Shown here in pieces: positions 9,918 to 19,502 of a stretch of DNA of 64,000 nt. The notes beneath the pieces are model-generated. The model had not been told where the DNA came from and ran no database searches. It saw only the letters and a program-made list of their open reading frames with translations. The position numbers were made by a program, and so were the translations under genes. The stretch covers positions 310,001 to 374,000 of the forward strand of contig NZ_CP091036.1 of assembly GCF_021535135.1 (NCBI RefSeq), in the 5' to 3' direction. The DNA comes from Antarcticibacterium sp. 1MA-6-2 (GTDB taxonomy: Bacteria; Bacteroidota; Bacteroidia; Flavobacteriales; Flavobacteriaceae). Each line of letters starts with the position of its first letter. The first letter of the stretch is position 1.

Positions 9918-10367
9918 ATGGAATTAATACTTAAGAAAGACGTAGAAAATCTGGGATTTAAAGATGATGTTGTAAACGTAAAGAATGGTTACGGCAGAAA
10001 CTTCCTTATTCCCCAGGGATTTGCAGCATTGGCTACTCCATCTGCTAAGAAAGTTTTAGCTGAGACTGTAAAGCAACGTTCTTACAAAGAGCAAAAGAAT
10101 ATAGAGGAAGCTAAGAAACAAGCTGCAAAATTGAACAACCTTGATCTTAAACTTACTGCTAAAGCAGGTGGAGGAGATAAAATGTTTGGATCAATTACAG
10201 ATGCAGACCTTTCTGAAGCCCTGGCTAAAGAAGGAATTGAGCTTGAGAAAAAATATATCACTATTGCAGGTGGTAACATTAAACGTTTAGGACAATACGA
10301 AGCTACATTGCGTTTTCATCGTGAAGTGATTTCTACCTTTACATTTGATGTTGTTGCTGAAGCATAA
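9918..10367 (+). CDS. rplI: 50S ribosomal protein L9
   Basis: Binds 23S rRNA near the L1 stalk and helps hold the reading frame. The N-terminal domain MELILKKDVENLGFKDDVV and GYGRNFLIPQGFA is followed by a lysine-rich connecting helix and a C-terminal domain (MFGSITDADLSEAL). At 149 residues it has the standard length. Last gene of the S6-S18-L9 operon, followed by a rho-independent terminator. Intact. Confidence 0.97.
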   Translation: MELILKKDVENLGFKDDVVNVKNGYGRNFLIPQGFAALATPSAKKVLAETVKQRSYKEQKNIEEAKKQAAKLNNLDLKLTAKAGGGDKMFGSITDADLSEALAKEGIELEKKYITIAGGNIKRLGQYEATLRFHREVISTFTFDVVAEA

Positions 10368-10387
10368 GGAAGATAATAATTTAGTAA

Positions 10388-10418
10388 AAGCCTACTCCCT
10401 GCGAGTGGGCTTTTCTGT
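10388..10418 (+). terminator. Rho-independent terminator of the rpsF-rpsR-rplI operon
   Basis: Inverted repeat AAAGCCTACTC / GAGTGGGCTTTT with a five-base loop and one bulged base, followed by a T-rich run. Confidence 0.8.
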
Positions 10419-10465
10419 TTTTAACTGTGAAGAGAGGATCAAACTTAGATTCAAAAAATATATTT

Positions 10466-10939
10466 ATGAAATATACCCGTTTAACAAAGGAACAATTTGA
10501 AGAACTACATCAGGAGTTTATAAATTTCCTGGCAACGCAATCCATTACCTCGAGCGAGTGGGAAGAACTAAAAAAAGATAAACCCCAGGTAGCAGAGGAG
10601 GAGCTGGATGTTTTTAGTGATCTCATTTGGGAAGGTGTTTTAGATAAAGTAAATTATCTTGAACATTTTTCTCCTCAACAAATGTTCTTATTTAATATAA
10701 CCCAGGTAGAAATAAGATTAATTGCCGTGAAGATAGATAACGAAGAAATCGATATAACATCCAGAGCGGGATATCAATGGCTTCAAAAGAATCTTATGGA
10801 CGACAGTGTAAACCTCTATACCTCGAGCAAGGTTTTACAGGAAGACAGGAACAAAGACATTTTTGCACTAATTCAACAGGGAGCAGTAATTACAAAAGGT
10901 GACCTGTTCAGGTATTTTGATGAGGTTGTGAATGAATAA
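10466..10939 (+). CDS. Conserved hypothetical protein (DUF6495-like)
   Basis: A soluble acidic protein of 157 residues with no signal peptide or membrane segment (MKYTRLTKEQFEELHQEF to FRYFDEVVNE). It resembles a family restricted to Flavobacteriia that is commonly annotated DUF6495, often near the L9 gene. No catalytic motif is recognised and no function can be assigned. I chose the ATG at 10466; an upstream alternative at 10427 adds residues that overlap the terminator region. Convergent with the permease gene. Confidence 0.7.
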   Translation: MKYTRLTKEQFEELHQEFINFLATQSITSSEWEELKKDKPQVAEEELDVFSDLIWEGVLDKVNYLEHFSPQQMFLFNITQVEIRLIAVKIDNEEIDITSRAGYQWLQKNLMDDSVNLYTSSKVLQEDRNKDIFALIQQGAVITKGDLFRYFDEVVNE

Positions 10940-10956
10940 ATTTCAGGCAGCTATTG

Positions 10957-12200
10957 CTATTCATAATGAAGGGATTCCACAGGGTCTTGTTTTGCTGCTT
11001 TGCTGGCAGGATAACTCCCGGCTAAAATAGCTACAAGGATAGTAATACCTGTAGCCCAGAACATGGCAGTCCAGGGAGTGACAAAATTGAAGTTTGCTGC
11101 GCTGGAAACTGCGTAACCTACTAGTATGCCAAGAATTATTCCCAAGATCCCACCCAGTTGTCCAATAATTAATGTTTCCATGAAAAACTGAGTTGCTATA
11201 GTACCCCGTTTTGCCCCCAAAGCTTTTCTAATTCCTATCTCACGAGTACGTTCAGCTACAGAAACCAGCATAATATTCATTAAGGCAATGGACGAACCAA
11301 AAATTGTAATTATAGAAATGATCCAGGCTGCGAGGTTAAGGACGCTTGTAATCTGATAGATTTCATTTAAAAGATCATCACTCTTAGCCATTCCAAAATT
11401 ATTTTCTTCCACAGGGCTTAACGCACGAATATTTCGGAAAGTGATAATAGCTTCACTTTGCGCCCCTTCGAGCATCTCTTTGTCTTCAACTTTAATACTA
11501 ATGTTGTAATTAATATTGGGCTGGGTAAATAGGGAGCGAGCTAATTCAACAGGAATTAATACCCTTAGATCCTGATTGTTTCCAAAGGTAGAACCCTTGG
11601 ATTCCAAAATTCCAATAACACGGAATTTTGCTCCTCTAAGACTTATTTCTTTGTCTATGGGGGATACACCTTTAAATAAACCCTCGGCAAAATCGGCTCC
11701 CAGGATGGCAACATTGTTGTTATTCTGAATATCAAAATAGCTAAAATCCCTTCCCTCTTCTAAAGATAAGCCCGAGTTGGTAAGGTAATGCTCATTAACC
11801 CCTAAAATAGACACTTCAGGATCGGTTTTTTGATCTTCATATTTTACCTCTGCACTTAAGCCGTTCCTGTAAATGAAATGGAAGTTTGGGTGCCGGGATA
11901 TTCAAAAGTTTCCTTGAATTCTTTAACCTCCCTATAAGATATTACCGGGTTTACCTTAAATTTTTCACCACCACCCCGAGCCTGAGTGGTTAAGGAATAG
12001 CGTTGCAGGTTAAAAGTGTTAGCTCCCATAGAGGCAAAATCACTACTAATGGTATTTTCAAGAGCACTAACTGCACTTAATATTCCTACTAAAGCGGTTA
12101 TACCAATTGCAATTATGAGGACGGTAAGAATAGTTCTTAAGATCTGACCTTTTATGGAATCAAAAGCTATTCTTATGTTTTCCTTTAGGAGTTGAAACAT
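10957..12200 (-). CDS. ABC transporter permease, MacB/FtsX type (one lesion)
   Basis: N-terminal membrane helix (LRTILTVLIIAIGITALVGI, about residues 21-40), a periplasmic MacB-core domain, then three C-terminal helices forming the FtsX domain with the family motif ERTREIGIRKALGAKRG. Such permeases pair with a LolD/MacB-type ATPase and act mechanically on lipoproteins, antibiotics or peptides. The ATPase is not adjacent here and the substrate is unknown. The frame is broken at 11854-11861, where ACTTAAGC replaces the expected ACCGGC (plus strand), a +2 shift. Repair restores FTGTAGAEVKYED and gives 413 residues, a normal size. Presumed sequence error. Confidence 0.9.
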
Positions 12201-12386
12201 AGTATTAAATATCGTACGTAAAGGTTAGACTAATAACAGGCGCGAATGTTACTTAAAAATTGAAATTTGTTTAAGATCGTATAAAATTTAAGATATTTGC
12301 ACTTCATTAAAAATTACTCTTTTCCGGCTAAACCGGGATTTTTACTTAAAGGTAGAGTAGTTAAAAAGTTCGCATAAATTAGAAAA

Positions 12387-13757
12387 ATGGCACAAAAACC
12401 TTCCATCCCTAAAGGCACCAGGGATTTTAATCCTGTAGAAGTAGCAAAGCGCAATTATATAATTCATGAAATTCGTTCCTGTTTTGAAAAATTTGGATTT
12501 CAACCAATAGAAACTCCCAGCTTTGAAAATTCTGAAACTCTTATGGGGAAATATGGAGAAGAAGGGGACAGGCTTATATTTAAAATTCTTAACTCCGGAG
12601 ATTATTTGAGTAAAGCTGATGAAGATGCTTATACCGGGAAGGATAGTACCAAACTTACTTCTTCAATAAGTGAGAAAGCTTTAAGATATGATCTTACAGT
12701 TCCTTTTGCACGTTATGTGGTGCAACACCAAAGCGAGATTGAGTTTCCTTTTAAGCGTTATCAAATACAGCTAAGTATGGCGGGCAGACAGGCCGCAAAA
12801 AGGCCGTTTTCGTGAATTCTTTCAATGTGATGCAGATGTGGTAGGAAGTGATAGTCTTTGGCAGGAGGTAGAGTTTGTACAGCTATACGATGAAGTATTT
12901 ACAAAACTTAAACTGGAGGGTGTTACTATTAAGATCAACAATAGAAAAATTCTTTCGGGTTTTGCTGAAGTGATAGGAGAACAGGAGAAACTTATAGATT
13001 TCACCGTCGCTTTGGATAAACTGGATAAAATAGGAGAAGAAGGTGTAAAAAAAGAGATGCAGGAAAAAGGAATTTCTGAAAAAGCTCTACAAGCCATTCA
13101 ACCTATTTTTGGCTTATCGGGATCCTTTTTAGACAAAATAGAAATTTTAAAAAATATTCTAAGTGGTTCTGAAACTAGGTAAAAAGGAATTGAAGAACTG
13201 GAGTTTGTTCATAGTGCCATTTCAAATTTAGAGTTAAAATCTGCAAACCTGGAGCTTGATGTTACCCTTGCCCGCGGACTCAATTATTATACGGGAGCTA
13301 TATTTGAAGTTGCGGCTCCAGCTGGTGTACAAATGGGCTCCATTGGTGGTGGTGGTCGTTATGACGATCTTACCGGGATCTTTGGTCTCAAAAATATTAG
13401 CGGCGTAGGGATTTCTTTTGGTCTGGACAGGATCTACCTGGTACTTGAGGAATTAAATCTTTTCCCTGAAACAGTCACCCGTTCCACCAGGGTTCTTTTT
13501 ATCAATTTTGGAGAGGAGGAGGCTCTGTATGGGTTAAAGGCTATTAAACAATTGAGAGACAAAGGAATATTTGCTGAATTATTTCCAGATAGCGCAAAAA
13601 TGAAAAAACAAATGAATTATGCTAATAAAAGAAATATTCCTTTTGTAATACTTGCGGGACCGGAAGAAATGGAAGCAGTAAATTCGCCCTTAAAAATATG
13701 GAAACAGGAGACCAGGAAATAATTAACCTGGAGGAGTTAATAAATCAACTGCTATAA
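12387..13757 (+). CDS. hisS: Histidine--tRNA ligase (three lesions)
   Basis: Charges tRNA-His. Class II motif 1 is at [18 protein letters not shown], motif 2 follows the first lesion ([19 protein letters not shown] after repair), the histidine-A loop [15 protein letters not shown] and motif 3 [15 protein letters not shown] follow, then an anticodon-binding domain. Lesions are GCTAAGT at 12770-12776 for GCCGGT (+1), ACTAGGT at 13174-13180 for ACCGGT giving an in-frame TAA (net zero with one A lost), and a short A-run at 13692-13696 (one A missing) which hides the true end at 13757. The repaired length is 456 residues. As an essential single-copy enzyme it cannot really be broken three times; these are the strongest argument for sequencing artefacts. 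Confidence 0.95.
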
Positions 13758-13762
13758 TAATA

Positions 13763-13795
13763 AAGAAACCCGGCTAAATTGCCGGGTTTCTTTAT
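13763..13795. terminator. Rho-independent terminator after hisS
   Basis: Strong perfect stem AAACCCGGC / GCCGGGTTT with a six-base loop, followed by CTTTATTTAT on the plus strand. The preceding AAAG run gives a T-tract on the other strand, so it could also serve the convergent CCC-motif gene. Confidence 0.85.
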
Positions 13796-13811
13796 TTATG
13801 AAGGACAAAAT

Positions 13812-14141
13812 TTAGCCTCCATACTGTTCAATCATTTCTCTTTGCATTTCCTCAATTCCATCAAAGCCATAAAGCACTATCATTACAAGATTGGCGAGTA
13901 AGACTAATACACTTAAAATAATTCCTATAATAGCCAAAATTCTTCCGGTTTTTACATTGTCGTAGCCGCTGTAAATTCCGGGATTGGCATTATATGTTTC
14001 AATGGCTTTTTTGGACATTACCAAAGCGACGATTCCAAAAATTAAACCTACTACTCCCCAGCAGCAGCATCCAACAATAGAAAGGATACCAAATACTAAA
14101 ATGAGGGTGGAGTTAGGGAGTTGTTGTGTTTCTGTGTTCAT
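13812..14141 (-). CDS. CCC-motif membrane protein
   Basis: A 109-residue protein with two hydrophobic spans (about residues 12-42 and 65-92). The first contains the run VGCCCWGVVGLIFGIVAL that names the CCC-motif membrane protein family, widespread in Flavobacteriia and of unknown function. The cytoplasmic loop MSKKAIETYNANPG fits small DUF4190-like proteins. It lies 18 bp downstream of the DUF2752 gene, and the two families are often adjacent, probably as one transcript. Confidence 0.8.
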   Translation of the reverse strand: MNTETQQLPNSTLILVFGILSIVGCCCWGVVGLIFGIVALVMSKKAIETYNANPGIYSGYDNVKTGRILAIIGIILSVLVLLANLVMIVLYGFDGIEEMQREMIEQYGG

Positions 14142-14159
14142 AATGAATTGATTAGGTGG

Positions 14160-14444
14160 TTAGGTTATTAAAAAGTACATTTTAACTATATAATTGATCA
14201 CCAAAATAGCCGCGTTAACTAAAACGAGACCAATTTTTATAGTGTAATCATATTTAAATTTATAAAATAGATTTATTAAAACGAAAAAGAGAAGGATGAG
14301 CAGGGTGTAAATTGCAGGAAACATATGAAAAGCAGCAGAGAATTCTCCCTTAAGCAGCAACAAAAAAGAGCGTTGCCCCCCACAGCCGTAACAGTCCAGG
14401 CCAAAAATTTCTTTATTTAAACAGGGAAGTAAAAATTCCTCCAT
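14160..14444 (-). CDS. DUF2752 membrane protein
   Basis: The family motif is seen at the N-terminus (PCLNKEIFGLDCYGCGGQRS, cysteines and QRS conserved), followed by two hydrophobic helices (about residues 40-60 and 68-90). DUF2752 proteins are small integral membrane proteins of unknown role, and the cysteine-rich loop suggests metal or disulfide chemistry (inference only). It precedes the CCC-motif gene by 18 bp. Confidence 0.82.
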   Translation of the reverse strand: MEEFLLPCLNKEIFGLDCYGCGGQRSFLLLLKGEFSAAFHMFPAIYTLLILLFFVLINLFYKFKYDYTIKIGLVLVNAAILVINYIVKMYFLIT

Positions 14445-14465
14445 ACATTAAAAGCAATATCTCTT

Positions 14466-16197
14466 TCAATTTGAAATTATTACTTTTTTAGAGATTACAG
14501 CACCATCTTGCGATTTTATTTTTATAACGTAGTATCCATTGCTATAATTCCCTGTAGATATTAAGTATTCCAGCTTCCCGGGATCTGCTTTGACTTCAAC
14601 TAATTTTCTGCCCGAAATATCGAAAAGAGCAATTGCTTCTGTATTAAAATTTGATTGGATGCGAATTTCAGTTCGTTGTTCTATGTTATTCTGAAATATG
14701 GCTATTTCTGAAGGAGGAGAAATTTGAGGAGGATCTAAAGGAGTTTCAAAAGTAAGGTAGAACCTTTGGGCGTAATCACCTTTATTCAAAACTAAGGAAA
14801 TAGGTTCAGAAATATTGTAGTATAGATTTTCTTCAGCATCATATAAGAAGATAGTTTCTTCGAAATTCCCTTTTTCAGCTAATAAAATTTCTACAGGTGT
14901 AGTTTCAGCAATAGAAAAGAAAATTGGCACCTTTTCGTTCCTTTGGAAGGGTTGAACATTTATAAGAAACTCCTCATGTTCAAGTCTCCAGCTAAGCATC
15001 TGATTCAAGAAGCATAAGATTCTTGGCGTCCATTGCTCTGTCTACTCCCGTGGTAGAGCCGGGATGAAATGCAAGTAATAATTGCCTTGTATAGGTGTTG
15101 TCAAAATTTATGTTTAGGCGGAGAAACGGTACTGATTCAGAATTTTTTAAAGGAAGATCAGAAGTTTTAAATTCTGAAATGCCCGCAGCTTCTTTTTGGT
15201 ATTTCCTGTACTCATTTTTAAAAAATATAGGTCCGTTCTCAAGGCCTTCAACCATAAAGCCCTGTGCAATAGGTAAAAATCTTCGGCCATAGATCTCTCC
15301 TGAAATTCCTGTATTTTCAACAGCTTGACCATCAGGAGAATATTTGAAGAAAACAGCAGGCACATACCCGTGAGTTCCTAAAGCAGGAGAGTATGCAGCG
15401 TAACCTCCCAGGTAATCCACAAGATAATGAGAAGTGACTTGTGCAGAGTCCCAGAAGTAGGCGATACTAAGTAATGTTGGAATTGTTAAGCAGGAAGGCG
15501 TTTAAATCCAGGGCAGAGGGATAGGGATTTCCTATTAATTTCACCTCTGCTGTTCTTACCTGCTGTACTATAAGACCATTGTTAGGTTTACCTCTAAAGT
15601 CATATCGCTGCTCATTCCCTGGATTGTTGGAAACCCCGTATAGATTGACTGAATTATTTACTCCCTCTACACCTTTCATAGTAAAACCTTCCCCCGCATC
15701 TAAATTGAAATTATTACCAAGATATTTCCATTCCCCGTAGTTACTGCCTTGTAATTTATAGATCCATTTAGCTGAAATAGTCAAAGGATTTGCTTTCCCG
15801 TTAAGCTCATTTGTGAAATTTGCTTTTCTACTTAAAAGGCGGGTTTGTGGTTCATAAATAATTTCTTCAAATTGATCTTTTCCCGGAAGTTTATCAACAG
15901 GAGAACTCCAGTAATTATAGGTATATTCAGAAGCTTTGCCTTCCTGAAAAACAGAGAGCGTACCGTTCCCCGTATTTGGATCATTATCTTGTCCCTGTAT
16001 TAACTGGGCTTCATTCCGTAGATAAAGGTTTGCTATTCCATTAGGATTCGGGGTAAGATGGATTTGCTTCTCCACAAAGAACACCTCGTTAGCCACATAG
16101 ACAAAGGTCTCTTTATTTTCTGCTTAGGTTTTACATAAAGCTGGGAAAAGCAGTAAAAAGGCAGGAAAAATAATGCTATGGTGTATATTTGTTTCAT
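14466..16197 (-). CDS. Secreted protein with type IX secretion sorting domain (three lesions)
   Basis: Signal peptide MKQIYTIALFFLPFYCFSQ, then a large, mostly beta-rich exported domain that I cannot assign to an enzyme class. The C-terminus is a Por-type T9SS sorting domain (FNTEAIALFDISGRKLVEV, then GYYVIKIKSQDGAVISKKVI, ending IISN). Expected route: Sec, periplasm, T9SS, then cell surface or medium. The frame is broken three times, at 14991-14997 (GCTAAGC for GCCGGC), 15466-15472 (ACTAAGT for ACCGGT) and 16122-16129 (GCTTAGGT for GCCGGT). All are RCCGGY sites and repair gives a continuous 575-residue protein. The T9SS machinery is not in this window. Confidence 0.85.
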
Positions 16198-16279
16198 AAT
16201 GCTGTGTCTATAAAGATAATGCTTAATAAACGGCACTTTTATTAAAGAAAACATTTTAAGTGCTAAAAATCAGTTAATT

Positions 16280-16495
16280 ATGACTAAAAAGAACAGTCAG
16301 CTTCTTAATACTATTTTAATCGTTTTAGGCGGTGGGATCTTAATTTATACCATCGCTAACGAGGAACCGCACCAGCTTTTGCAAATTTTTGGTTTTATAA
16401 TAATAATGTTCGGTCTTTACAGGGCGACCAATCACTGGGTAGAGACAAAACATGATCACAAAGAAGAACAGGAACAACAACAAAATGACCTATGA
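16280..16495 (+). CDS. Small two-helix membrane protein of unknown function
   Basis: A 71-residue protein with two hydrophobic segments (about residues 9-27 and 32-48) and a charged, Gln-rich tail (HDHKEEQEQQQNDL). No family recognised with confidence. Its TGA overlaps the ATG of the downstream Smr gene (ATGA), which indicates translational coupling. Confidence 0.7.
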   Translation: MTKKNSQLLNTILIVLGGGILIYTIANEEPHQLLQIFGFIIIMFGLYRATNHWVETKHDHKEEQEQQQNDL

Positions 16496-17045
16496 AATTT
16501 AAGATAAATGATATAGTTGAAGTCCTGGATGATGCTTTAAAAGGAAAAGTAGTCGCAGTTGAAGGTGCAAATATTTCTATTGAAACTACGGAAGGTTTTT
16601 TGCTGAATTACCACGAAACAGAACTAATAAGAACCAGTCCTGAACAAAACAGATTAATATCAACTTCAGATGTGCTTAGGTTTCTGAAATAATCAAAGAG
16701 AAGCAATCCTCAAAAAAGCCAAGATCCATTAGGATTAAGCCGAAAGAAAGAAACGCACCTCCCATGGAGGTTGACCTTCATATTGAAAAGCTGGTAAATT
16801 CCTATAGAGGAATGACTAATCATGATATTCTTAGCCTGCAGCTCGACACTGCAAAAAGGCAAATTGAATTTGCTACCCGAAAAAGAATTCAAAAAATAGT
16901 ATTTATCCACGGGGTGGGAGAAGGCGTTTTAAAAGCCGAACTCGATTACCTTTTTGGTCGCTATGAAAATTTAAAGTACTATGATGCCGACTATCAAAAG
17001 TATGGTGTGGGAGCTACCGAGGTTTATCTGTTTCAGAATTACTAA
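16492..17045 (+). CDS. Smr/MutS2-like domain protein (one lesion)
   Basis: A short N-terminal beta domain (FKINDIVEVLDDALKGKVVAV), a basic linker, and a C-terminal Smr domain with MEVDLHIEKL and the signature FIHGVGEGVLKAEL. Smr domains bind or nick branched nucleic acid. This small stand-alone type, DUF2027/Smr-like, is common in Bacteroidota. The frame is broken at 16674-16681 where GCTTAGGT replaces GCCGGT (+2). Repair restores DVPVSEIIKEK and gives 183 residues. The start overlaps the stop of the preceding small membrane protein. Confidence 0.85.
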
Positions 17046-17048
17046 CTT

Positions 17049-18083
17049 TTATTCTCCGCCATTTTCTTCGGTTTCTTCTTCATCAGGATTTTCCTCTTCA
17101 CTATTGTCTACATCTATTGGGGTAGTACCGGAAGAATTGTATACTCCCAGAATTTTACTCACAAATGATATCTCTTCACCATCACCATCCTGTTTTTGTA
17201 ATTTCAGGTTTCGGGCTTCTATAAAAGAAGTATAGCGTATAGAAATATCATTAGAAACTTTGAAATCAATTTCCCCGGAGTAGGAATTTGAAGAAAAGCG
17301 ATCCAAATAGAGGTAAAGTACTCCGCCTTCATTGTTGTTTTGTCTTGGATCCTGATTAGCTTCAGTTACTTCCCGACGTGTAGGAACGCCATCCTGGTCA
17401 TCATCTGTATCCAGGTAATTAGGGATCCCGTCACCGTCTGTATCGGGGTAATCATTAACAGTGGGATCATCGGCTTCAATACTGTCCCTAATTTCAAATG
17501 AAGTTGCTACATTATCGCCGTCATCATCTTTATCAAGGAAATCTGGAATTCCATCACCATCCGTATCCTGTAAGGAGTCCATTCCTTCAAGGTTAGATGG
17601 AATTCCATCTTCATCGTGATCAGTGATATTTCCGTAAGTTATATTTGTAGTTATTACTATTTCTCCACCAACGCTTCTGTATTCCTGTAAAACTTTTGGG
17701 GAAGCAGGGGGGATATCGCGGCAAAAATAATCTCTGGCAGGAATAGTGCCGTCATAGGTGCGGTATATCACCTGATTATTTCCTGTTAAAACGATTCTTA
17801 TTGGAGGAAGTACGCCGGGATCTAATGGTAAAGAAAGAGAGGTGAGAGCTTTAATTAATTTATCATCTTCATTTGAAAGGGCCCCGTTTGTAATTTGTAC
17901 CGATAGGGTTTCAAAAACATCTTCATTATTTATATGGTACAAAACTTTGCTGTTACCATCGCCACATATAGTAAAGGCATCTTCCTCAAATTCAAAGGTT
18001 GTTACAATAATATCCCCATCATCGCAGGAAGTAAAGAAAATGGCCATTAAAAGTAAAGCTGAATAGATGCGCATTTTTATCAT
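17049..18083 (-). CDS. Lipoprotein with thrombospondin type 3 calcium-binding repeats
   Basis: Lipoprotein signal peptide with lipobox FTSC (about residue 20). The central region has three to four acidic Asp-rich repeats (DHDEDGIPSNLEG, DTDGDGIPDFLDKDDDGD, DTDGDGIPNYLDTDDDQDG) of the thrombospondin type 3 kind, each expected to bind Ca2+. A glutamate-rich C-terminal tail ends the protein. Likely on the outer membrane or periplasmic; no catalytic domain seen. I prefer ATG 18083, and ATG 18074 is also possible. It is convergent with the Smr gene, 3 bp apart. Confidence 0.8.
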   Translation of the reverse strand: MIKMRIYSALLLMAIFFTSCDDGDIIVTTFEFEEDAFTICGDGNSKVLYHINNEDVFETLSVQITNGALSNEDDKLIKALTSLSLPLDPGVLPPIRIVLTGNNQVIYRTYDGTIPARDYFCRDIPPASPKVLQEYRSVGGEIVITTNITYGNITDHDEDGIPSNLEGMDSLQDTDGDGIPDFLDKDDDGDNVATSFEIRDSIEADDPTVNDYPDTDGDGIPNYLDTDDDQDGVPTRREVTEANQDPRQNNNEGGVLYLYLDRFSSNSYSGEIDFKVSNDISIRYTSFIEARNLKLQKQDGDGEEISFVSKILGVYNSSGTTPIDVDNSEEENPDEEETEENGGE

Positions 18084-18146
18084 TTTCAACAAAAATAAAC
18101 TTTTAGGAAATTCTGGAAGAGCCTCGCATTAATAATTTAAAATATT

Positions 18147-18154
18147 TAATTTTG
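18147..18154 (+). promoter_or_regulatory. Probable -7 element of the cysteine desulfurase gene
   Basis: TAATTTTG matches TAnnTTTG and ends only six bases before the ATG at 18161, so transcription would begin at or next to the start codon. No good -33 TTG is seen at the usual distance. Confidence 0.5.
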
Positions 18155-18160
18155 CTCCCC

Positions 18161-19309
18161 ATGAACAAAGTATATCTCGACAGCGCTGCAACCACGCAAA
18201 TACGTGAAGAAGTAATAGAAAAAATGGTAAGGGTAATGAAGGAAAACTACGGGAATCCTTCCTCTACCCATGCTTTTGGAAGATCTTCAAAATCCTTAAT
18301 TGAAAATGCCCGCAAGACTGTGGCAAAATTTCTAAACGTTTCAGCTGCAGAAATCATTTTTACATCTGGTGGAACTGAAGCTGATAACCTGGCTTTAAAC
18401 TCTGCGGTTCGCGACCTGGGAGTGAAGAGGATCATTACATCCAGAATAGAGCATCATGCTGTGTTATACACAGTTGAGCAACTGGAAAGAACATTTGATG
18501 TTGAAGTAATTTATGTGAACCTTGATAAAAAAGGGAGTGTAGATTTAAATCACCTTAAGGAGTTGTTGGAGGATTCTTCTCATAAGACCCTGGTTAGCCT
18601 GATGCATGTAAATAATGAGATTGGAACTATGCTGGATATTAAAGCTGTAGGTGAACTATGCAAGAAACACCAGGCGCTGTTCCACTCAGATACTGTTCAA
18701 TCAATTGGACATTTTGAACTGGATTTTTCTGATATTCCGGTCGATTTCACTGCGGTAAGCGCTCATAAATTTTACGGTCCAAAGGGAGTTGGATTTGCTT
18801 TTATAAGAAAAAACAGCGGCCTCAAACCTTTAATTTTTGGAGGAGAGCAGGAGCGGGGTACACGTGCTTAGACAGAAAGTGTTCATAACATTGTAGGATT
18901 AGAAGAGGCTCTTAAACTGGCTTACCAAAATCTTGAGGAAGAGAAAAAATATGTTTCTTCTCTAAAATCTCATTTTATTAATGAATTAAAAGAAGCCATT
19001 CCCGGTGTAAAATTTAACGGGCAATGTGAAAACCCAGATTTAAGTACATATACGCTGGTTAATATTTGCCTTCCTGTTTCTCAGGAAAAGGCCTTAATGC
19101 TTTTATTTCAGTTAGATCTTAAAGGAATCGCCTGTTCAAAGGGTAGTGCCTGCCAGAGTGGGAGTGATAAAGGATCTCATGTGCTAAGCGCTTTCCTAAC
19201 TGATGAAGATCTTGCAAAACCTTCCTTACGTTTCTCCTTTTCTCATTATAATACAAAAGAAGAAATTGCTTATGTAGTAAAAGTACTGAAGGAATTTGTA
19301 GAATCCTGA
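18161..19309 (+). CDS. Cysteine desulfurase (IscS/NifS-like), in-frame stop
   Basis: PLP enzyme that takes sulfur from cysteine for Fe-S clusters or tRNA thiolation. Seen are the N-terminal VYLDSAATTQ, PSSTHAFGR, SGGTEADNLAL, HVNNEIGT, the PLP-lysine region SAHKFYGPKGVGF, GGEQERGTRAG and the active-site cysteine loop SKGSACQSGS. The only defect is TAG at 18869-18871, where GCTTAG stands for GCCGGT (RAGTES expected); the downstream frame continues unchanged. Repaired length is 382 residues. The ATG at 18161 is chosen over TTG 18152. No Fe-S scaffold genes are adjacent, so IscS versus NifS/SufS-like is left open. Confidence 0.93.
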
Positions 19310-19320
19310 TAGGAAAGAAA

Positions 19321-19386
19321 CAAGAATCAAGAAACAAGAATCAAGAGCCAAGAATCAAGAGCCAAGAATCAAGAGACAACAAGAAT
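19321..19386. repeat. Degenerate heptamer tandem repeat (AAGARNC type)
   Basis: About nine copies of a seven-base unit (AAGAAAC, AAGAATC, AAGAGCC, AAGAGAC) in phase, directly after the cysteine desulfurase stop. The same unit recurs at 23788-23878. Confidence 0.8.
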
Positions 19387-19502
19387 AGAAATTGAAAATT
19401 TTAATTGCTTCTCACTTTAGATCTGAAAATGGGGAACCACATTCAGGCATATCCAATATTCAAACCTTGAACCTGAAGCTTTAAATCTAAACTTATTTCG
19501 GT

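Noticed and set aside
13174..18871. Stop-codon reassignment or recoding (TAA/TAG read as Gly or similar)
   Set aside because: The in-frame stops are a minority; most lesions are frameshifts of different sizes at the same motif, and normal stops end all intact genes.
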